From Salinibacterium sp. ZJ450 (GTDB lineage Bacteria > Actinomycetota > Actinomycetes > Actinomycetales > Microbacteriaceae), in contig NZ_CP061771.1 in NCBI RefSeq assembly GCF_011751885.2, positions 434,001-498,000 on the forward strand: a stretch of DNA of 64,000 bases, read 5' to 3'. Under the pieces are notes generated by a model, which did no database searches, was not told the origin of the DNA, and was given only the letters and a program-made list of their open reading frames with translations. Position 1 is the first letter of the stretch. Every line of letters begins with the position of its first letter. A program made the position numbers and the translations under genes. Below, piece by piece: positions 38,184-46,888 of this stretch.

Positions 38184-39092
38184 TTACAGCTCTTGGGCGA
38201 AATTGCCTTCGAGCTTTGCGAAGATTCGTTGGGCAACCCAAAGAACTACCAGACTTACGAGGCACACGACCACGAGTCGCAGCTCAAGGTATGGCGGCCA
38301 CAGTTGATCGGCACCGGCGATCCACATCGACTTTTGGAATCCGAGCACGATCGGGGTAAATGGGTTCGCGAGATACAGCTGCTCGAGCCAGCCGCCGCCA
38401 AGCGCGGTGTTGACGAATTGGTACGAATACACAATCGGTGACGCCCAGAACATCACAAGCAGGAGCACTTCGACGAGGTGCTGGATGTCCCGCAGATAGA
38501 CGTTCAGAGCGGACAGTAACAACCCAACGCTGAACGCTACAAGTACAAGGGCGACTAAAGATAACGGCAGCAGCCACAGCGACGGGCTGAGAGGGGCTTG
38601 ACCCAGCGCAATCGTTGCGACGAGCAGAATCGCAAACTGCACAAGGAAGTTGAAGCCAGCGGAGCCGACAGTGGCCAATGGGAAGATCTCTCGCGGAAGG
38701 TAGACCTTCTTAATCAACCCGGAGTTCGCCACTATCGAACTAGTAGACCCGGATATGATCTCCGAAAACAGGCCCCACGCGGTCAGGCCGGTGAAGACGA
38801 AGATCGCAAATTGCGGAATGGACCGCTCCGCTCCTAAGAACTTCCCGATCGCCACATAGTAGATCAGCAGCATGGTGAGCGGGCGTAGCAGGCTCCACAC
38901 GAGCCCGAGTGAGCTGTCCTTGTAACGAGACTTGATCTCTCGTCGGACCAACAGGCCCAAGAGCTCGCGATGTGCGTACAGAGCCTTGACCGAGTACTTG
39001 GTGCCGGCGATTGCGCCTTTCGGTGGCGCAGCAGTGACAAGTTCCCCGTCGGGTAGAGGCACGCCGGACGAGCCGTTGTCAACGAAGGTCAC
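38184..39092 (-). CDS. wzm: ABC-2 type polysaccharide export permease
   Basis: A 302-aa permease that, with Wzt, carries a lipid-linked polysaccharide across the membrane. RREIKSRYKDSSLGLVWSLL is the cytoplasmic signature near the N terminus of Wzm/TarG-like proteins; six hydrophobic segments follow, with FTGLTAWGLFSEIISGSTSSIV (here split: FTGLTAWGLFSEI), KKVYLPREIFPL (the gate/coupling helix motif) and FWASPIVYSYQFV. GTG start at 39092. Divergent from wzt across 115 bases, an unusual arrangement since the two are normally in one operon. The coding DNA is visibly AT-richer than core genes (47 percent GC in bases 38701-38760). Confidence 0.92.
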   Translation of the reverse strand: MTFVDNGSSGVPLPDGELVTAAPPKGAIAGTKYSVKALYAHRELLGLLVRREIKSRYKDSSLGLVWSLLRPLTMLLIYYVAIGKFLGAERSIPQFAIFVFTGLTAWGLFSEIISGSTSSIVANSGLIKKVYLPREIFPLATVGSAGFNFLVQFAILLVATIALGQAPLSPSLWLLPLSLVALVLVAFSVGLLLSALNVYLRDIQHLVEVLLLVMFWASPIVYSYQFVNTALGGGWLEQLYLANPFTPIVLGFQKSMWIAGADQLWPPYLELRLVVVCLVSLVVLWVAQRIFAKLEGNFAQEL

Positions 39093-39207
39093 GCGTTCAC
39101 CGATTTCTCTTCAGCATTCTGGGCCGAGCAGGAAACTCCCGACGCACTATTCTAGGGTTGTCTCCCGCGCCCTTCCTGAGCGCGGGACTATCCAGCGGAG
39201 AAGCCAA

Positions 39208-40407
39208 TTGACCGAATCATCCGTCGTCGTGCAAGTGCGCGACGTCTCGAAGCGTTTTGTGATTCGGAAGGAGAAGTCGCTCAAGGAGCGCCTCGTCAAT
39301 TTTGGGCGATCAAACAAGCACAAAGAGGACTTCTATGCTCTCCGCGATGTGAACCTCAACATTCAAGCGGGAACCACTGTGGGCCTCATTGGTCCGAATG
39401 GCTCAGGCAAGAGCACCCTGCTGAAGACGATCGGCGGAATTATTCAGCCCACGACCGGCGAGGTCAAGCACCGTGGGCGTCTCGCGGCGTTGCTTGAGCT
39501 CGGGGCCGGATTCCACCCTGACTTGACCGGTCGAGAGAACGTCTACCTGAATGCGTCGATTCTCGGACTGTCCCGCAAAGAGACAGACCGCTATTTTGAC
39601 GACATCATTGAGTTCTCGGGAATCGAACAGTTCATCGACACTCAGGTTAAGTTCTATTCATCCGGCATGTACGTGCGTCTGGCTTTCTCAGTAGCGGTTC
39701 ACGTCGATCCCGACATCTTGATCGTCGATGAGGTTCTAGCGGTTGGTGACGAGCCCTTCCAGCGCAAATGCATGGATAAGATCAAGTCCTTCCAACAGGC
39801 TGGCAAGACGATCATCCTGGTGACGCACTCGATGGCGCAGGTAGGTGAGATCTGCGACCGGGCAGTCGTGCTTGAGCACGGTGCGGTCATGTTCGATGGA
39901 GACCCCGGCGAGGCGATCAAGGTTCTGCGCGAAGGCTTCGAAGAGGCGCGACAAGAGGAGGAAGCGAAGGCTCCTCATCCCCTTGAGCAGCTGTCGATCT
40001 CCGCCACCTCCCTTGAGCTGGATGGCCAGCCGGTTGCCGCGCCCGCGTTGGGGCGAGGTGAGCGGCTGCAGTTCAGCGTCGTCGTGGATTCGGTTGAGCC
40101 AGTCGCAGACGTCATCGTGGGGATGGGGATCGAGACGCCCCTGGGTCAGGTGGTGTTCGGTACGAACACCGAGCTGCTCGATCTGCCGATCGCGTCAATC
40201 GTTGGCCCGACGCGCGTGCAGTTCGACCTCGGCGAGCTGCACCTGGGTGACGGCCAGTACATTGTGCACGCGTCCGTGGGTACCCGAGGTGCCGGGGAAG
40301 TGGCGCGCACGGATCATGCGGGGCACTTCAACGTGCGGACGGGAACCCGCAATGTCGGCCTCGTTGACGCACCTGTCCAGGCCTCCGTATCGACCGCCAT
40401 CGGATAG
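39208..40407 (+). CDS. wzt: ABC transporter ATP-binding protein for polysaccharide export, with C-terminal substrate domain
   Basis: A 399-aa ATPase partner of Wzm. Walker A GPNGSGKST, ENVYLNASILGLSRKE, signature SSGMYVRLAFSVAVHVDPDI, Walker B ILIVDEVLAVGD and the switch His in LVTHSMAQ are all present in the first 245 residues. The last 130 residues form a Wzt-type carbohydrate-binding beta domain (LQFSVVVDSVEPVADVIVGM, YIVHASVGTRGAGE), which in other bacteria recognises terminal modification of the exported chain. Start is TTG 39208 with ggagaag upstream; the remnant at 31312 keeps the same TTG. The open frame to 38932 is rejected because it runs through wzm on the other strand. Confidence 0.93.
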   Translation: MTESSVVVQVRDVSKRFVIRKEKSLKERLVNFGRSNKHKEDFYALRDVNLNIQAGTTVGLIGPNGSGKSTLLKTIGGIIQPTTGEVKHRGRLAALLELGAGFHPDLTGRENVYLNASILGLSRKETDRYFDDIIEFSGIEQFIDTQVKFYSSGMYVRLAFSVAVHVDPDILIVDEVLAVGDEPFQRKCMDKIKSFQQAGKTIILVTHSMAQVGEICDRAVVLEHGAVMFDGDPGEAIKVLREGFEEARQEEEAKAPHPLEQLSISATSLELDGQPVAAPALGRGERLQFSVVVDSVEPVADVIVGMGIETPLGQVVFGTNTELLDLPIASIVGPTRVQFDLGELHLGDGQYIVHASVGTRGAGEVARTDHAGHFNVRTGTRNVGLVDAPVQASVSTAIG

Positions 40408-40471
40408 CTACCCGATCGGTCGCGAGACTGACCATAGTTCACCTAAATATTGCTCGGCAGCATTCGCAGGT

Positions 40472-40477
40472 TAGAGT
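40472..40477 (+). promoter_or_regulatory. Putative -10 box (TAGAGT) of the nitroreductase operon
   Basis: TAGAGT lies in the 127-base gap between wzt and the TTG start at 40535, which has an aggag ribosome-binding site. Weak inference. Confidence 0.25.
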
Positions 40478-40534
40478 TGACCCTTGGTCGCCTTCTGACG
40501 ACTTGCAAGCCCCCGTTGTGTCAGGAGTGTCGTT

Positions 40535-41623
40535 TTGCTTGTTCGATTGAAGCGCTTTGCTAAGCGCTTGCTGGCGATCGGCTGGATTCGAAAATCCTAT
40601 GAGGCAATCAACAGGGTCACCCTTGAGACGCTCGGTTGGACTCCATCACTCGTTCATGTCTTCTACTTCTTCTCCTTCCTGACGTTCGGTCGCGAGCAAA
40701 CAGCTGTCTTCCGGGGTCGACGTAACTACTACCGGAACAAGCAGCGGGGCCGCGTCACTCACGTGGAACTTCGACGCAACGTGCATCGGCTCGAAAAGGG
40801 CATCCTCATGCGACCGCGCCGCGAGTCGTTCGCGCTCGACTACATCGAAGAGACAACGGAATTCTTCGAGGTGGCGGTCGCTCAAGTCAGGAGGGACCCG
40901 GAGCACACCGACTCCGACGAGGTCTACTGGGCACGCGACGTACTCCGTGAGTACTTCGCCGCCGTCGGCGAGCAGAGCCCCGTCATCCAGCGGTGCCGGG
41001 CGCGCTTCGACGCGCTCGCCTTCGACTCCGAGGCGGGCGCGCGCCACCCGTACCCGCACGCGCAGCTGCCTGAGCTCACCGTCGGCTACGACGACATGCT
41101 CACGCTGGCGCAACGGCGACGCTCGGTTCGCTGGTTTGACGGTCGCCCTGTGGAGCGTGAAGTTCTCGACAAGGCGCTGTTGGTGGCCAGACAGGCACCC
41201 ACCGCCTGCAACCGCCTGCCGTACGAATACCGCATCTTCGACGACGCCGAAATGGTCGCGAAGGTCGCCGGACTCCCGTTCGGCGCCGCGGGCTATGCCC
41301 ACAACATCCCCACTATTGCCGTGGTGGTGGGCAAACTCGACAGCTACTTTAGCCCCCGCGACAGGCACGCGGTCTACGTGGATGCGTCGCTCTCGGCGAT
41401 GTCGTTCCTCCTCGCGCTGGAGACGCTGGGCGTCTCTACTAGCGTTATCAACTGGCCAGATTTCGAGCCTCTTGAGAACAAGATGCAGAAGCTCCTCGGC
41501 TTGGACACGACCGAGCGAGTCGTGATGCTCATTGCGATCGGCTACGCCGACAGCACCGGAATGGTCGCGTATTCCCAGAAGAAGCAGTTATCCACGCTGC
41601 GCTCTTTCAATGCCTTGGCCTAG
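40535..41623 (+). CDS. Nitroreductase-family flavoprotein with N-terminal extension
   Basis: A 362-aa protein. The last 200 residues have a nitroreductase-like FMN fold: LAQRRRSVRWFDGRPVEREV, ARQAPTACNRLPYEYRIFDD, GAAGYAHNIPTIAVVVG and SLSAMSFLLALETLGVSTS. The first 165 residues (FFSFLTFGREQTAVFRGRR, VELRRNVHRLEKGILMRPRR) are an extension I do not recognise, with a hydrophobic patch. The start is TTG 40535 with a good aggag site. It is first in an operon with a flippase-like protein and a polysaccharide pyruvyltransferase; such nitroreductases accompany pyruvyltransferases in other glycan loci. Substrate unknown. Confidence 0.8.
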   Translation: MLVRLKRFAKRLLAIGWIRKSYEAINRVTLETLGWTPSLVHVFYFFSFLTFGREQTAVFRGRRNYYRNKQRGRVTHVELRRNVHRLEKGILMRPRRESFALDYIEETTEFFEVAVAQVRRDPEHTDSDEVYWARDVLREYFAAVGEQSPVIQRCRARFDALAFDSEAGARHPYPHAQLPELTVGYDDMLTLAQRRRSVRWFDGRPVEREVLDKALLVARQAPTACNRLPYEYRIFDDAEMVAKVAGLPFGAAGYAHNIPTIAVVVGKLDSYFSPRDRHAVYVDASLSAMSFLLALETLGVSTSVINWPDFEPLENKMQKLLGLDTTERVVMLIAIGYADSTGMVAYSQKKQLSTLRSFNALA

Positions 41624-42572
41624 GTTCTCGCGCGCGCGACAAAAGCTCATGCGGCGCGTACTGACGGTCGTTGTCCTTATTGCGGTGGCATGGTTCTTTG
41701 CGACAGCTCTTGCCGCCAACTGGAATGAAGTCAGCGCCCTGGAACTGCAGCTCACCCCGTACGTCGGTGGCGCGGTGGCGTTGTTCGCCGTCGCTGTGCT
41801 GGTGAGCGGTGTGCTGTGGGGCCTGATCGTGAACAGTGGCGGCGGCATCCGTGTCTCGACACTTGACGCGATCGCGGTGCACTGCTCGTCCTGGCTGCTC
41901 AAGTACGTTCCTGGCCAGATCGGGTCTCTGGTGAACAAGGTTGACTGGGGTCATCGCCGGAGTCTCAGCCGGACGCAAATTGTGATCGGATTCGTTTACG
42001 AGAACGTCTTCCTTCAACTGGCGTCTTTGATTCCGGGCGCAGTGATCGTCTTCTTCGCGCTCGGACCGCAGGCGTTCGAGTCGAATGTGATGCTGGTCGC
42101 GGTGCCGCTGTTGGCGATTATCCCGTTGCTCGCTACTACGAACCGCAGACTTTTTGCCGGCGGGATGACGATGTTGACGCGCCGGTTCATGAAGCGCGAC
42201 ATCGACGACTCGTACTTCCTGGGTTCGAGCAGAACGCTGGCAATCCAGCTCGGTTATCTTGTGCCACGGATTATCAACGGCATGGGTTTCCTCCTGGTTG
42301 CCGCTTCCGTCGTGGAGCTGACGAGCGACCTCTGGCTTCCGCTTGCAGCGGCATACACGCTTGGTGGTGCCGTCGGCATCCTGGCTGTGTTCGTACCGAG
42401 CGGGCTTGGCGTGCGAGAAGCGGTCGTCGTTGCGATTGCCGCCAGTTACATGCCACTCGCCCAAGCGATCGTGATCGCCCTGCTGGCGCGGCTTTACAGC
42501 ACGGTCGCGGATGCGCTGGTGGCGCTCGCATACGGAGGAATTCGCTTGACTCAGAAGAAACTGGAACAGTAA
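41610..42572 (+). CDS. Lysylphosphatidylglycerol-synthase-TM-like flippase family membrane protein
   Basis: A 320-aa protein (307 if the start is ATG 41649) with about eight hydrophobic segments. KYVPGQIGSLVNKVDWGHRR and, near the C terminus, FVPSGLGVREAVVVAIAASY are the signatures of the LPG-synthase transmembrane/AglD-like family, members of which take part in lipid or lipid-linked sugar transfer. It overlaps the nitroreductase stop and ends in TAATG with the next gene, so all three are coupled. It lacks the cytosolic aminoacyltransferase domain. Role inferred as moving a lipid-linked intermediate. Confidence 0.75.
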   Translation: MPWPRFSRARQKLMRRVLTVVVLIAVAWFFATALAANWNEVSALELQLTPYVGGAVALFAVAVLVSGVLWGLIVNSGGGIRVSTLDAIAVHCSSWLLKYVPGQIGSLVNKVDWGHRRSLSRTQIVIGFVYENVFLQLASLIPGAVIVFFALGPQAFESNVMLVAVPLLAIIPLLATTNRRLFAGGMTMLTRRFMKRDIDDSYFLGSSRTLAIQLGYLVPRIINGMGFLLVAASVVELTSDLWLPLAAAYTLGGAVGILAVFVPSGLGVREAVVVAIAASYMPLAQAIVIALLARLYSTVADALVALAYGGIRLTQKKLEQ

Positions 42573-43795
42573 TGGCGACTCAGGTCAGCATCATCGGGTC
42601 GGCATTGTCCGGCAACAAAGGGGCGTCGGCGATGCTCGAGAGCGCAATTGCAACGATCTCCGAGCGACGCCCTGATGCGCGCTTCACTCTCTTCAGCATG
42701 TACCCCAACGAGGACTCCCGGCTGAATCGGTATGAGTCAATGACCATCGTGCCTGCCAGCCCGAAGCAACTCGGCGTGACGATCAATCTGCTCGCTCTCG
42801 CGTACCGGATTCTCCCGCCGCTGCGCCCGGTCATCCGATCGAAGTCGAAGGCGATCCGTGCGCTGGTCGATTCGGATGTCTTGCTCGATCAGGGCGGCAT
42901 CACGTTCACCGATGGCCGCGAGAAGTTCCTGCTCTACAACATCGCGTCCATCCTGCCGGCGCTCATGGTGGGCACCCCGGTATTCAAGTGTGCGCAAGCG
43001 GTCGGCCCGTTCCGAAGCCCCGTGAACCGGTTCTTCGCCAAGATGTTCCTGCCTCGCGTGCACACCCTGGTGACTCGCGGGGCGATCACCCATGGGCACG
43101 CCGAGTCGCTCGGCCTGACAAATCTGGTTGCGGGCGCGGACTATGCATTCGCTCTCGAGCTCGATGGCAACGAAAAGGACAGCGTCAGTGCATTTGTGCT
43201 CGACGAGTTTTTCGCGGGGCGCCCGGTGGTCGGAGTTTCCCCGAGCGTGGTAGTGCGCAAGAAGATCGACGCAGGCGGTCGTGATTACGCCGGTGAGATG
43301 GCCTCGTTCGTCGACCATCTCGTCGCCACCGGCCATCGGGTGGTTCTGTTGCCGCACAGCGTGCGCGACTCGTCAGACACCCACAACAACGACCTGCCGC
43401 TGTGCCTGGAAATCCGGGATCGCCTGACGTCGTCCTCCGAGGACGTGCTGCTCATCGACCGGGAGCTGTCGTCGCAGGAGTTGCGATACATCATCGGGCG
43501 ATGCGATTTGTTCGTCGCAAGCCGTTTTCACGCGATGGTGTCGGCGCTCGCGATGGCAGTTCCCGTGCTCGTTGTGGGCTGGAGCCACAAGTACGAGGAA
43601 GTGCTCGCCATGTTCGACGCCCAGGAATGGGCCTTCGGATATGACCGCTTCGAGCAGGACTACCTGAGGGAACGTTTCGCGGAACTCGAATCCCGCCAAG
43701 AGGAAGTGGCGGCTCAGTTGAAGTTGCGATTGCCGGGTGTCAAGCGTGACGCTGCGGAGCAGGCGGACCTCATCGTCGGGGCGCTCGGGGCATGA
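42572..43795 (+). CDS. Polysaccharide pyruvyl transferase family protein
   Basis: A 407-aa GT-B-like protein of the PS_pyruv_trans family, adding a pyruvate ketal from phosphoenolpyruvate to sugars. Signatures: SALSGNKGASAMLESAIATI, DVLLDQGGITFTDGR, KCAQAVGPFRSPVNRFFA, VGVSPSVVVRKK, VVLLPHSVRDSSDTHNNDLP and CDLFVASRFHAMVSALAMAV. Start ATG 42572 overlaps the previous stop by one base, and the stop overlaps the next gene by 4. Together with the nitroreductase it suggests a pyruvylated or otherwise acidic glycan. Family sure, acceptor unknown. Confidence 0.88.
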   Translation: MATQVSIIGSALSGNKGASAMLESAIATISERRPDARFTLFSMYPNEDSRLNRYESMTIVPASPKQLGVTINLLALAYRILPPLRPVIRSKSKAIRALVDSDVLLDQGGITFTDGREKFLLYNIASILPALMVGTPVFKCAQAVGPFRSPVNRFFAKMFLPRVHTLVTRGAITHGHAESLGLTNLVAGADYAFALELDGNEKDSVSAFVLDEFFAGRPVVGVSPSVVVRKKIDAGGRDYAGEMASFVDHLVATGHRVVLLPHSVRDSSDTHNNDLPLCLEIRDRLTSSSEDVLLIDRELSSQELRYIIGRCDLFVASRFHAMVSALAMAVPVLVVGWSHKYEEVLAMFDAQEWAFGYDRFEQDYLRERFAELESRQEEVAAQLKLRLPGVKRDAAEQADLIVGALGA

Positions 43796-45624
43796 CCGAT
43801 CATGCAGTAATCACAACTGGCGTCGGCCAGTCGGCGAAGCCCTCTGACGAGCGGGCAGGCAAGCGGTTGCGGCTTCCGGCGATGACCGGGAGTGTTCTCA
43901 GTGTGTTGGCGGTGGCGGCGGCCATCGCAGTACACGTCATTGCGGCCATTGGGTCGTCGGCGCCAATCTACGCGCAAGACGAGATCGGGTATATCGCCAA
44001 TGCCCAGGTGCTCTCCGGGATCGGCGATGCACCTTCCCTCAGTGGCCTTGGCTACTACGTCGGGTGGTCGCTGCTCCTCGTCCCGTTCTGGTGGATCTTT
44101 GGCGACCCGCAGAGCGTATATCTCGGCGCAGTGGCGCTCTCCGCATTCTTCGGCATCTTCATGGTCGTTCCGGTCGCGCTGCTCGCGCGGCAGCTGAGCG
44201 TTGCCTATCCGTGGGCGCTCGTGATCGGAGCGATCGTCTCCGTTGCGCCTTCGCGCGTGATGATGTCGAACTTCGCTTTCGCCGAGAATTTCCTCGCAGT
44301 CCTCGTGGTGCTGTTCGTGCTCCAGTCCATTCGGTTCGCCGCACGCGCATCGGTGTTGAACGCGTGTTTGCTCGGTCTTGTCGCCGGCAGCATTTTTGTC
44401 ACCCACATGCGCATGGCTCCCTTCCTGGTTGTCACTGCCGTCTGGTTCGCATTCCGAATTCGCAGGTCGCTCATGCCGAGCCTGGCCGGTCTTGCAGCTC
44501 TCACCGTGACCGCAATTCCTGGTTACCTGCTTTTCAGGTACGTGTTATCTGTCCTGCATTCGAGTTCGGTTACCCGCGAGGGTAGGGGGCTCAATAGATT
44601 GTTCACGACGCACCCGGTAGACCTGCTCACGGCGGCCAGCGGCCAGGCGTGGTACGCAACCGTCTCGTTGTACGGGCTGGTCACGATCGGCGTTCTTGTC
44701 CTTGTAGTGGGCACGGCGGAGGAATTGCGCCGTCGCAGCATCGGCGCCAACACCGTGACGTCGATCGCCGCCATTGGTGTTCTAGCGATCAGCGTCATCT
44801 GGATCGGCGGGGCTTTGCCCAACGTCCTCGGCCGCCTCGACCTGTACACGTATGGGCGATATCTGGATCCCTTGTTCAGCGTGGTGGTAGCTCTCGCGTT
44901 GATAGCTCTCTTCAAGGGACAAAGCCGTCGATCGGCTTTCACCGCAGCCAGTCTCTCGGTCGCAGCAGTTTTCGTCTTCCTCGTGGCTATCCTGTTGGTC
45001 GTCTCGGACCGTATGGGTAATGCGCAGTCCATTTGGTGGGTGCCGGTGAGCGTTTCCGGGTTGCTTCATTGGGACTGGCCCAATGTGACGGCGGCCACTA
45101 TCGCGCCATGGCTCACAGCTTCAGCGGCAGGACTCCTTGGCGTTGCGGCGGTTCTCCTGCTCCGGCGGCGTGCAAAATGGCTACTGGTTGCGACGCTCGT
45201 CACGCTCCTTGTCACGTCTGTCGTGGCGGACCAGAAGACAATGAACGAATACACCGCGCCGTGGTACAAGTCCTTCACACTGCGACACGTCGTGAATGAG
45301 TATCCCGCGCAGCTCATTTCTTTTGACAAGGCAGGCGCGTCCGGCGCGGAGGGGGGCGGAGACACCGTCAGCGCGAATATGTACCAGTTCTGGACCAGCC
45401 CTGAACCCATCATTACCTTCAATAGCACGGAGCAGTCTCCTCCCACTGAATTGGTGATTTCCCGGTTCAATTGGGCACTAGCCGACGAGCTCGGTGCTCG
45501 GCGCGTCGCGATCGACGGAGGAATGTTCGACAATGTGCTGTGGGTCCTGCCGGGGGTTCTGCAGGATGAACTAGCAAGCCAGGGCCGGTTATTGGCCGCC
45601 GTAGTGGGGGAGACGCAACCGTGA
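43792..45624 (+). CDS. GT-C-like integral membrane glycosyltransferase (putative)
   Basis: A 610-aa protein with about eleven hydrophobic segments between residues 35 and 480 and a 120-residue C-terminal domain. The first external loop has SAPIYAQDEIGYIANAQVLS, the Asp-Glu motif of GT39-like (PMT/ArnT) GT-C enzymes that use polyprenyl-phosphate sugars. SRVMMSNFAFAENFLAVLVV is also typical. It precedes a GT2 gene encoding a likely polyprenyl-phosphate-sugar synthase, coupled by a 4-base overlap, so the pair looks like a side-chain transfer unit. Donor unknown. Confidence 0.7.
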   Translation: MTDHAVITTGVGQSAKPSDERAGKRLRLPAMTGSVLSVLAVAAAIAVHVIAAIGSSAPIYAQDEIGYIANAQVLSGIGDAPSLSGLGYYVGWSLLLVPFWWIFGDPQSVYLGAVALSAFFGIFMVVPVALLARQLSVAYPWALVIGAIVSVAPSRVMMSNFAFAENFLAVLVVLFVLQSIRFAARASVLNACLLGLVAGSIFVTHMRMAPFLVVTAVWFAFRIRRSLMPSLAGLAALTVTAIPGYLLFRYVLSVLHSSSVTREGRGLNRLFTTHPVDLLTAASGQAWYATVSLYGLVTIGVLVLVVGTAEELRRRSIGANTVTSIAAIGVLAISVIWIGGALPNVLGRLDLYTYGRYLDPLFSVVVALALIALFKGQSRRSAFTAASLSVAAVFVFLVAILLVVSDRMGNAQSIWWVPVSVSGLLHWDWPNVTAATIAPWLTASAAGLLGVAAVLLLRRRAKWLLVATLVTLLVTSVVADQKTMNEYTAPWYKSFTLRHVVNEYPAQLISFDKAGASGAEGGGDTVSANMYQFWTSPEPIITFNSTEQSPPTELVISRFNWALADELGARRVAIDGGMFDNVLWVLPGVLQDELASQGRLLAAVVGETQP

Positions 45625-46607
45625 AGGTAATCATCCAGATTCCGTGTCTGAACGAAGAGGCAACTCTGCCGAGCGTGCTCGCATCCATTCCGCGATCCAT
45701 TCCCGGTGTCGATGAGCTCGAAATCGTCGTGATTGATGACGGCTCGACCGATCGCACGTCGGAGGTCGCGCGACAGTTCGGAGTAAATCACATCATCCGC
45801 CACGTGCGCACGATGGGTCTGGCTCGCTCCTTCGCGGATGGAGTCGACTACGCGCTCAGCCATGGCGCAGACATCGTCGTCAACACCGACGGTGATAACC
45901 AGTACCCGCAGGATCGCATCTCCGACTTGGTGCAGCCGATCATCAGAGGCGACGCAGATATCGTCATCGGTGACCGTCAGACGCAGACAATAGCGCACTT
46001 CTCACCGTCAAAGAAGGCGCTGCAGAAGTTCGGAAGCGGGGTCGTCAATGTGGCGGCGAGCACCGATCTGCCAGACGCGGCGAGCGGATTCCGGGCGTAC
46101 TCGCGCCATTCGCTCTTCCGGCTGAACGTACTGACCGAGTTCAGTTACACGATGGAAACGATCATTCAGGCTGGCCACAAACGGCTGAAAATCGCCAGCA
46201 TCCCTGTCGAGACCAACGCCAAGACCCGAGAGTCCCGACTCTTCCGCTCTCCGTGGCAGCACGTGCTCCGATCGGCCGAGGCCATTTCGCGTAGTTACTT
46301 GATGTTCAAACCATTCGTGCTGTTCGCAGCTCTCGGCAGCGTCATGCTGGTCGGAGCGTTGATTCCTTTCATCCGCTACCTCTTCTTGCTGGTGACACTG
46401 GGCACCGATGCGGGCGACCATATCCAATCTCTGATCCTCGGCGTCGCGTTCTTGGTCGGTGCTCTGCTTTCGTTCGCCTTGGGCGTCATTGCCGAGTTGA
46501 TGAAGACAAATCGCATACTGTTGGAGGAGAATCTTGAAGCGACGCGCAGGATTCTCTACGGAGATCACAGTTCTTCGCGCACGATGACAGAGGCACCTGG
46601 AGCATGA
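45621..46607 (+). CDS. GT2 glycosyltransferase with C-terminal TM helices (polyprenyl-phosphate-sugar synthase-like)
   Basis: A 328-aa GT2 enzyme: IIQIPCLNEEATLPSVLASI, VVIDDGSTDRTSEVA, RTMGLARSFADGVDYAL, VNTDGDNQYPQDRI and PDAASGFRAYSRHSLFRL, then two membrane helices in the last 100 residues (VLFAALGSVMLVGALIPF and LILGVAFLVGALLSFALGVI) and the ending IAELMKTNRILLEENLEATR. This is the layout of YfdH/GtrB-like synthases. GTG 45621 overlaps the GT-C-like gene stop, and its own stop overlaps the mini coiled-coil gene, so it links the two units in one mRNA. Confidence 0.85.
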   Translation: MKVIIQIPCLNEEATLPSVLASIPRSIPGVDELEIVVIDDGSTDRTSEVARQFGVNHIIRHVRTMGLARSFADGVDYALSHGADIVVNTDGDNQYPQDRISDLVQPIIRGDADIVIGDRQTQTIAHFSPSKKALQKFGSGVVNVAASTDLPDAASGFRAYSRHSLFRLNVLTEFSYTMETIIQAGHKRLKIASIPVETNAKTRESRLFRSPWQHVLRSAEAISRSYLMFKPFVLFAALGSVMLVGALIPFIRYLFLLVTLGTDAGDHIQSLILGVAFLVGALLSFALGVIAELMKTNRILLEENLEATRRILYGDHSSSRTMTEAPGA

Positions 46608-46888
46608 GCGACGTTACTGAGCACCTCCGCGAGTCTCGCCTTGAGGGCGATTCCGCCCTCAAGGACGAGGTTGAGGCGCTCCGCGTCGAGAAAGAGCAGC
46701 TTGCCGCTGAGCTTGCGACGGTTCGCCTCCAGCAGCTCGACCACTGGGCGCAGTATGTCGTCGCGGCCGAGCTTCGTGCCGAACTAGAAGCAACGCGTGA
46801 TCTCGTCACTCAAATTCGCCACACCAAGTCATGGCGAATCACAAAACCATTGAGAATCTTGAGAGGTGGTTCGCGGCGTGACCCCTGA
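46604..46888 (+). CDS. Mini coiled-coil protein with SWRITKPLR motif (module 2)
   Basis: A 94-aa protein, SDVTEHLRESRLEGDSALK then a clear coiled coil with leucine heptads (DEVEALRVEKEQLAAELAT), a second helical stretch, and the tail HTKSWRITKPLRILRGGSRR. It matches the 83-aa protein at 28033 in its start (SDxTE) and tail and in position: directly before a pair of paralogous GT-B genes. ATG 46604 overlaps the preceding GT2 stop by 4 bases. It overlaps the following GT gene by 11 bases. Function unknown; see findings. Confidence 0.72.
   Translation: MSDVTEHLRESRLEGDSALKDEVEALRVEKEQLAAELATVRLQQLDHWAQYVVAAELRAELEATRDLVTQIRHTKSWRITKPLRILRGGSRRDP

Noticed and set aside
38932-39207. N-terminal extension of Wzt by 92 residues
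   Set aside because: It overlaps wzm on the other strand; the TTG 39208 start is supported by its conservation in the remnant at 31312 and by the usual start of Wzt proteins.
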